DNA of 36,093 bases, taken from positions 1 through 36,093 of the forward strand of contig CAZHYM010000003.1 in assembly GCA_964536785.1 (NCBI GenBank), in the 5' to 3' direction. The notes under the pieces were generated by a model. The model did no database searches. It was given only the letters and a program-made list of their open reading frames with translations, and was not told where the DNA came from. The DNA comes from CAZHYM01 sp964536785 (GTDB lineage Bacteria > Patescibacteriota > Saccharimonadia > Saccharimonadales > Saccharimonadaceae). Positions within the stretch are counted from its first letter, which is position 1. Every line of letters starts with the position of its first letter. Both the position numbers and the translations under genes were made by a program. This document shows, in pieces, positions 31,601 through 36,093 of this stretch.

Positions 31601-34282
31601 TTAGAGAGTGTCGTCAGCCGGTTTGTCATTTGGCTCGCTACTAATATGGCCTTTTTCTAAGAACCCTTCAGTGGTTAGCATACTTCGTATCTCTTCTAGT
31701 TTGTTTGCTGCGCCGACATTTAATTCGGTGCTTAGTTGTGGATCGCTAAGAACTCGATCGACGTATGTTGCATAGCGTTTTACATTAATTCTAGTTGCCT
31801 CGTCAAGATTAGTTTTGTCACTAAGAATTTCGCTAATTGCTGATTTGTAGTCATCGAGGGCTACAGCTCCTTGTTTAGCTACTTTTGAAGTTGTTAATTT
31901 ACCATTTGTAATTAAGTCAGCGGTATTTTTAACCACCAGTTTTTCATAATCTGCCAATGAGTAGCCTTGGATGATATAGTCGTTCCATCTGCCGCCAAGT
32001 CCTTCGTGAGTTACCGACTTACCGCTTTTTGCCCATAGTTCCTGCACATATTCGCGAATGTCATAGTTTGGACCTTCCTGAGCCAAGGAAGGAAATAGTT
32101 TAGTTCTTACATCGGATTCGGTTGCGATAGTGACGAATTTTTGTAAAGCAGCGCGTCTAACGAATTCATCAGCGCCCTTAAGCGTGTGGACGACGCTGCC
32201 ATCAGAGTTCTTAAGCTCAACCGCGTAATTAACATCAGTAGACAAATTTGAAATTGCTTGGCCGTCTAATTTGTAATGGTTTATCATTTCTAAAGCATTG
32301 TCAGTAGCTTCTCTAATTTCTTTTTGCTGCGTGGCGATTACATTTCGAAGTATTGAAGTAACGCCTTTATCCCCTGCCACTCCAGCTGAAGCTAGCCTGA
32401 TGCTGTTGCCATATGTTTCACCATCAAATTGCATATCGTTTTCAATCAGCTTATTAAAGTTTGAACTATATGAATTTTCTGCCATTTTTAACCTAGTATT
32501 TAAGATATTTTGTCTAAACGCCGACTCAGCTAACTGAATATCGAAATCTTTTGCCCCAGACAATTTAACTGCGCCTAAGTCAATTGTTCCATCTTTTTTC
32601 ATTGCTTTTACGTATTTGTCGGCGATATCATTTTTGGCAGTTTCCCATGATTCATTAATTGCCGTAGTTGAGTTGGATAAATCAATATCAATCTTTTTGG
32701 CTTCCATCATAACTCGATAGGCACTCGTACCTGGAGTGGCCATTTCATTATTCAAGTTCGAGTCAAATTTTGTTTTCTGGGTTTGCAAGCGTTTTTCTTG
32801 AAGCTTTTTAGTTCGGGCACTAGCTTTGGCTAGACTCCTCGAGATATTTACAGGCGAACCGTTTGGTCCATTTTCAGCCATCCATTTAGCTTTTGCAATA
32901 TCACGTTCGCTATCAAAGTAGCCTTTTGAACTCTGTTTGAACGTGCCGAGTTTGCCATTAAGCACGCCAGGTATTTTGTCGAGAAGCTCGTCCCCAGCTG
33001 TAATCATGGCTGGGATTAAGACTAGCGGAATGATTTGAACTATCAGTCCGAGGACTATAACGATAAAATTATCAGTGCTGGACAAAATTACTTGTCCAGC
33101 AAGTTGAGCTCCATTAAAAATAAACGAAAAGGCTGGGAACATGATAAGCAGTTTGATAAATAAATCAGTCCATTTTTTAAATAAATGTTCTGTATTTGGT
33201 AAAAGATTAGCTACAAACGCTAGAGGTGAAAGCATGACTAGAACGACAATAATGGCTTGCCGTCCAGCTAATGTAATGATAGCTACTACAACTACTAATA
33301 AAGACACCAAAATCAGAGGTATGATAAACCAAATCGCTCCAGCTATACCGCCTAACACTGTCCCAACGGTAACTGTTGCCAAGGCACCGATACCAACTCC
33401 TCCGAGGATAGTGCCGACGATATCTCCCCAGTTATAAGTGGCAGTAGCTGTCGATAATTCCCCTGCTTGAATTCTGACTGCTTGGAATAAATCAGAGACG
33501 CCATAACCTAAGATGTTTGATAAATCGATAGCGATCTGGCAAACATAAAATGAGATGTTAACCAGTATAGATGCCACAATAATTTTTGGCACCATCTTTT
33601 TAATCTGATAATTACTTAAGCCGTAGTTGGTTACATATGATATAGAGATAAGCGCTAGGACTAGTACGAAAGTGATGTTGGCGATGTTTTTCATCACAGT
33701 CCAGAAGTTATACAGTGAGTCTGCTTGGTTATTTTGGAGAGGCTGCACAACGAAGAAATCGGCTAATTTTTCATAAACCCAGTCCATTCCTTCAGCTAGC
33801 GACTCGCTTAATGGGCAGACAAGCCAGCCTATGCCTTTGATATTACAGCTTGATTTTGGTTTATAAGTAGCTGGATCGATTGTGATAGTTGCTACATCTC
33901 GCTTGTTAGAAAAAACGCCTGAAGATTGATTCAGATCATAGATGGCATAATCTCCAGAGGTCGCAGTTAACGGCTCACCGACAAGTGAAATTATCCTAAC
34001 AGCTAGGATATTTGGGCTGGTGTCAGCCGGTACGTTGCCGTAATAAGTTGAACCGACTGGCAGGTCGAGGCCTTGGCCATCTAATACTTCGTTGGGCCCT
34101 GAATAGACGTTTTGTTCGTATACCAAGTACTGGCCAGACCAATAAGCCTCGCCAACGGCTTGAGCTGTTAGAGGCTTAGAAATTAAACCAAAAACTACCA
34201 GTAACAGAGATAGTACTGACAATAGAGATATATTTCGCATCCTCCCAAGGGTATGCGAGCTTTTCATCACTGCCCTAAACAT
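31601..34282 (-). CDS. VirB6-like T4SS membrane protein (paralog 1)
   Basis: The 893-residue protein has a signal peptide after a 15-residue N extension (ending TAQA, about residue 42), a compact external domain (43-185), a membrane core (about 190-440) opening with FWTVMKNIANITFVLVLALI and NYQIKKMVPKIIVASILVNI then IAIDLSNILGYG, and a ~450-residue helical C-terminal domain. In the last part, long charged helices (ASARTKKLQEKRLQTQK) suggest coiled-coil contacts in the cytoplasm. It is monocistronic: a promoter that would start transcription at its ATG lies upstream and a terminator follows. It is divergent from the pilin genes, with an 88-bp spacer. ATGs at residues 6 and 15 are alternative starts. 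Confidence 0.9.
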   Translation of the reverse strand: MFRAVMKSSHTLGRMRNISLLSVLSLLLVVFGLISKPLTAQAVGEAYWSGQYLVYEQNVYSGPNEVLDGQGLDLPVGSTYYGNVPADTSPNILAVRIISLVGEPLTATSGDYAIYDLNQSSGVFSNKRDVATITIDPATYKPKSSCNIKGIGWLVCPLSESLAEGMDWVYEKLADFFVVQPLQNNQADSLYNFWTVMKNIANITFVLVLALISISYVTNYGLSNYQIKKMVPKIIVASILVNISFYVCQIAIDLSNILGYGVSDLFQAVRIQAGELSTATATYNWGDIVGTILGGVGIGALATVTVGTVLGGIAGAIWFIIPLILVSLLVVVVAIITLAGRQAIIVVLVMLSPLAFVANLLPNTEHLFKKWTDLFIKLLIMFPAFSFIFNGAQLAGQVILSSTDNFIVIVLGLIVQIIPLVLIPAMITAGDELLDKIPGVLNGKLGTFKQSSKGYFDSERDIAKAKWMAENGPNGSPVNISRSLAKASARTKKLQEKRLQTQKTKFDSNLNNEMATPGTSAYRVMMEAKKIDIDLSNSTTAINESWETAKNDIADKYVKAMKKDGTIDLGAVKLSGAKDFDIQLAESAFRQNILNTRLKMAENSYSSNFNKLIENDMQFDGETYGNSIRLASAGVAGDKGVTSILRNVIATQQKEIREATDNALEMINHYKLDGQAISNLSTDVNYAVELKNSDGSVVHTLKGADEFVRRAALQKFVTIATESDVRTKLFPSLAQEGPNYDIREYVQELWAKSGKSVTHEGLGGRWNDYIIQGYSLADYEKLVVKNTADLITNGKLTTSKVAKQGAVALDDYKSAISEILSDKTNLDEATRINVKRYATYVDRVLSDPQLSTELNVGAANKLEEIRSMLTTEGFLEKGHISSEPNDKPADDTL

Positions 34283-34317
34283 ACCTTAACAATAGCATTT
34301 TAGGGCTAAAAAGTCAA
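34272..34317 (-). promoter_or_regulatory. Leaderless-type promoter of the VirB6-like gene with flanking inverted repeat
   Basis: On the minus strand TTGACT (34317-34312) and TATTGT (34294-34289) are 17 nt apart; 6 nt then separate the -10 from the ATG, so the start falls on the ATG. The spacer is itself a dyad (TTTTAG-gg-CTAAAA, 34298-34311). A perfect 8-bp inverted repeat GCCCTAAA (34272-34279) / TTTAGGGC (34299-34306) brackets the -10 and the start codon. Confidence 0.68.
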
Positions 34318-34335
34318 GTCGTCTATCTGTTTTAA

Positions 34336-34364
34336 TTGCAGTAAGTCAATATTTATATTATTAT
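34336..34364 (+). promoter_or_regulatory. Promoter of the pilin operon, probably leaderless
   Basis: TTGCAG (34336-34341) and TATTAT (34359-34364) are 17 nt apart, and the first ATG (34371) follows after 6 nt, so the expected start base is the A of ATG. No SD precedes it. It is divergent from the VirB6 promoter at 34289-34317 within the same 88-bp spacer (34283-34370), which holds nothing else. Confidence 0.62.
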
Positions 34365-34370
34365 GAGTTT

Positions 34371-34763
34371 ATGATGAAAAAAATTATATTATTGGTTGTG
34401 CTCATGGCTAGTTCTTTAGCTTTAGTGCATGCGCCATACAAGGCCTTAGCCTACGAGAGTTGCGGCCCAGAAACTTCGATTATAGATTGTCCGCAATCGT
34501 CTGGAGATACTCCAATCGAGAAGAACCCTATCTTTACTCTCCTTCGAGAGGCTGTAAAGTTTCTAAGCGGGTTAATCGGCGTGTTGGCGGTAATTATGTT
34601 TATAGCTGCGGGTGTGGTTTACGCTTCGGCTGGCGATAGTTCAGACAAAGTCAGACAAGCAAAGACGATGATGACTAACACCGTAATAGGTATTGCTCTC
34701 TACGTATTCTTGGTAGCAATTATTAATTTCTTAGTCCCAGGAGGAGTGTTTGGAAATGATTAA
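34371..34763 (+). CDS. T4SS pilin-like (VirB2-type) protein 1
   Basis: The 130-residue protein has a signal peptide (residues 4-25, ending ALA), a short external segment with two Cys (CGPETSIIDC), then two membrane helices (about 60-83 and 100-123) joined by the short polar loop SAGDSSDKVRQAKTM. This hairpin with its G-D-S-x-K-V-x-x-A-K loop is the hallmark of the small CPR pilin family related to VirB2/TrbC. The mature subunits would sit in the membrane and could assemble into a pilus or channel. ATG at 34371 or 34374 could be used. The gene starts the four-gene pilin operon; the next gene overlaps it by 8 nt. Confidence 0.85.
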   Translation: MMKKIILLVVLMASSLALVHAPYKALAYESCGPETSIIDCPQSSGDTPIEKNPIFTLLREAVKFLSGLIGVLAVIMFIAAGVVYASAGDSSDKVRQAKTMMTNTVIGIALYVFLVAIINFLVPGGVFGND

Positions 34764-35178
34764 AAAGTATCTTGTGTTAAGCCTATTGGTTTTATTTGGA
34801 GCGGCTTCCTTTAACATAGTTGGTTCAAATCAAGTTTTTGCGGCAGAAAACTGCGAGCATAGTTTTTTGACGTTACCTCCTTGGTATCGTGGTTTGACTA
34901 ATACAGACTGCTCGATTAAATCACCAAAAGATGCTGGCGGACTAGGGGGCTTTATAACGACAGTCCTGCTTAATGTTGGCGAGATGTTGACTCAGCTAGC
35001 TGGGTATGCGGCCGTCGCTTTTATCCTCTACGGAGGTTTTCGGTATATGACCTCTCAGGGAGAGGCTTCTGGCATCCAATCGGCGAAGAAAACGATAACA
35101 AACGCTTCGATCGGCTTGCTTATATCTATTTTGGCCGTGACGATTATCAAATTTATATTCAGCACATTGGAGGGCTAA
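34756..35178 (+). CDS. T4SS pilin-like protein 2
   Basis: The protein of about 140 residues has a signal peptide (MIKKYLVLSLLVLFGAASF, cut after VFA), a Cys pair in the external segment, and the two-helix hairpin with loop SQGEASGIQSAKKTI, a divergent form of the SAGDSGKVxKAK loop. A TTG at 34750 in the same frame is 5 nt from the AGGAGG SD (34739-34744), while the ATG at 34756 is 11 nt from it; I prefer the ATG because it begins the signal peptide, but TTG is possible. It overlaps the preceding gene by 8 nt. It is the least conserved of the four in the loop. Confidence 0.84.
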   Translation: MIKKYLVLSLLVLFGAASFNIVGSNQVFAAENCEHSFLTLPPWYRGLTNTDCSIKSPKDAGGLGGFITTVLLNVGEMLTQLAGYAAVAFILYGGFRYMTSQGEASGIQSAKKTITNASIGLLISILAVTIIKFIFSTLEG

Positions 35179-35181
35179 AGT

Positions 35182-35484
35182 ATGGTTTTACAATCTTTAA
35201 ATAATTTTTCTGCTTTAAACAACCAAAAGGCTGACCTTTGGGGTTTGCGAAAAGTGGATTTGAATGCTATTACACTGTCTAATATCTTAAACACCTTTTA
35301 CTTTTTCGCTGGAGTAATAGCCGTAGTGTTGATTGTGTATGCGGGATTAATGTTTGTAACTTCAGCTGGTGATTCTGGTAAGGTTGCTAAAGCCAAAAAC
35401 ACAATCACCGCAGCCGTCATCGGTTTAATTATCATTATGTTAGCATTTGTAATAACGCGCTTTGTCGCAGGAATAGCGGGGTAA
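35182..35484 (+). CDS. T4SS pilin-like protein 3 (no signal peptide)
   Basis: The 100-residue protein lacks an N-terminal signal peptide: residues 1-33 are hydrophilic (MVLQSLNNFSALNNQKADLW). It then has the two-helix hairpin with loop VTSAGDSGKVAKAKNTITAA and AVIGLIIIMLAFVITRFVAG. It may insert directly into the membrane. The GGAGG SD lies 8 nt before the ATG, inside the end of the preceding gene, whose stop is 3 nt upstream. The loop is almost identical to that of the following gene, showing a recent duplication. Confidence 0.86.
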   Translation: MVLQSLNNFSALNNQKADLWGLRKVDLNAITLSNILNTFYFFAGVIAVVLIVYAGLMFVTSAGDSGKVAKAKNTITAAVIGLIIIMLAFVITRFVAGIAG

Positions 35485-35486
35485 GT

Positions 35487-35885
35487 ATGAAAATCAAGAA
35501 TATAATTATGGCTTTAGCGCTGATCTTAACGTTTGGATCTAGCGTTCCTCTGAGCGCTCAAGCTACAGCCGTAGGTGGTTTGGAAGAGTTGTGCGGTATA
35601 GACGCAAATAAATCTTCTGATATATGCAAAGAATATATAAAGAGCACTGATAACCAAGTTGGTTTATTAATCGCTAGAGTATTAAAAACTATGCTGTTCA
35701 TAATTGGCGCGCTGTCGGTCGTTATGATTGTCTACGCTGGCTTTAATTTCGTAACTTCAGCTGGTGATTCTGGCAAGGTCAATAAAGCCAAGGGAGTCAT
35801 CCTCTACGCCGTGATTGGATTGGTTGTGTCGTTACTGGCCTATGCAATCGTTAGCTTTGTTACATCCAGCATTAATCCAGCTTAG
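35487..35885 (+). CDS. T4SS pilin-like protein 4
   Basis: The 132-residue protein has a signal peptide (MKIKNIIMALALILTFGSSV..., cut near AQA), a short external segment with two Cys (LCGIDANKSSDIC) and the two-helix hairpin with loop VTSAGDSGKVNKAKGVI. It shares VTSAGDSGKVxKAK with pilin 3 and the VIGL motif with pilins 1 and 3. It starts 2 nt after the stop of pilin 3; the SD (GGGG region) is weak. It is the last gene of the operon; no clear terminator is seen in the 131 bp that follow. Confidence 0.86.
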   Translation: MKIKNIIMALALILTFGSSVPLSAQATAVGGLEELCGIDANKSSDICKEYIKSTDNQVGLLIARVLKTMLFIIGALSVVMIVYAGFNFVTSAGDSGKVNKAKGVILYAVIGLVVSLLAYAIVSFVTSSINPA

Positions 35886-35949
35886 ACCGTCACAAGGAAA
35901 CCGTCAGGCAGCATAATTGAGGAATAAGATTAGTTATACAAACCTAGTC

Positions 35950-35978
35950 TTTACACTCTGATATAAATATAGTATAAA
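35950..35978 (+). promoter_or_regulatory. Promoter of the gene at 36017
   Basis: TTTACA (35950-35955) and TATAAA (35973-35978) are 17 nt apart. A start near 35985 gives a ~32-nt leader containing AAAAGGAAA about 9 nt before the ATG. The rest of 35886-36016 shows no gene and no clear terminator hairpin. Confidence 0.62.
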
Positions 35979-36016
35979 TAAGTTAACCTTAATAATTAAG
36001 AAAAGGAAATAACACA

Positions 36017-36093
36017 ATGAAAAAATCAATAAAAATGGCTATACTAGCGGTCGTCGCTGTATTAGGAGTTGGGCTTTTTGCAGTCCCTGCACT
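36017..36093 (+). CDS. Start of an exported protein (cut off by the window end)
   Basis: From ATG at 36017, 25 codons are visible: basic MKKSIKM, then the hydrophobic stretch AILAVVAVLGVGLFAVPA, a typical signal peptide. An SD-like AGGA and a promoter lie upstream. It follows the pilin operon in the same direction, so it may be another secretion or envelope component, but nothing beyond the signal peptide can be seen. Confidence 0.75.
   Translation, partial: MKKSIKMAILAVVAVLGVGLFAVPA

Noticed and set aside
6571..34282. The secretion cluster as an integrated conjugative element
   Set aside because: No integrase, relaxase, att repeats or insertion sequences are visible in the window; the single tRNA duplication at 53-112 is on the far side of the origin genes.
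35886..35960. Imperfect inverted sequence after the pilin operon as a terminator
   Set aside because: AGATTAGTT and AACCTAGTCT pair poorly and no U-run follows.

Overview
The window looks like the replication-origin region of a Patescibacteria (Candidate Phyla Radiation) chromosome, most likely Saccharibacteria (TM7). The assignment is an inference from gene order and from the style of the secretion genes, not from a marker-gene tree. The DNA is AT-rich, genes are tightly packed, many starts lack a Shine-Dalgarno (SD) sequence, and TGA is used as an ordinary stop (end of the 16374-19124 gene, end of the 21314-23971 gene), so the genetic code is standard. One 100-N scaffold gap (29124-29223) interrupts a gene.

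Left part (1-6578): a 3'-truncated tRNA-Asn with a duplicated 5' end and a hairpin in its leader. Then the classic origin block: a LexA-like DNA-binding protein without the protease half, jag (khpB), yidC, rnpA and rpmH on the minus strand, and dnaA, dnaN and recF on the plus strand. DnaA boxes lie both upstream of dnaA (with a candidate DnaA-trio) and between dnaA and dnaN (including two abutting boxes), which suggests a bipartite origin. recF ends tail-to-tail with a secretion gene, overlapping it by 8 bp.

Right part (6571-36093): about 29 kb devoted to a type IV secretion-like (T4SS) machine of the minimal, Gram-positive flavour. On the minus strand, in transcription order, are a VirB6-like protein (31601-34282), a large M23 peptidase (28509-31511), a lipoprotein with its own promoter and terminator, four more VirB6-like proteins in a tight operon (16374-27780), a second large M23 peptidase, a lysozyme plus NlpC/P60-or-CHAP cell-wall hydrolase, three single-pass membrane proteins (two with PEGA-like repeats), a PrgI/VirB3-like protein with a long Pro/Gln-rich tail, and a VirB4 ATPase apparently split into two genes. 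On the plus strand, divergent from the first VirB6 gene, are four small paralogous pilin-like (VirB2-type) proteins and the start of a further exported protein.

Taken together, the predicted parts are energy (VirB4), an inner-membrane platform (PrgI plus five VirB6 paralogs), pilin subunits (four), cell-wall remodelling (three hydrolases) and accessory periplasmic proteins. No relaxase, VirD4 coupling protein, VirB9/VirB10 channel or VirB11 is visible here, so the machine may serve DNA uptake, protein export or host attachment rather than ordinary conjugation; that is inference. The most unusual points are the fivefold VirB6 and fourfold pilin expansions, the paralogous M23 pair, the split VirB4, promoters whose -10 lies about 6 nt before the start codon (leaderless transcripts), a CCTAAA/TTTAGG inverted repeat around two of the secretion promoters, and the origin architecture.
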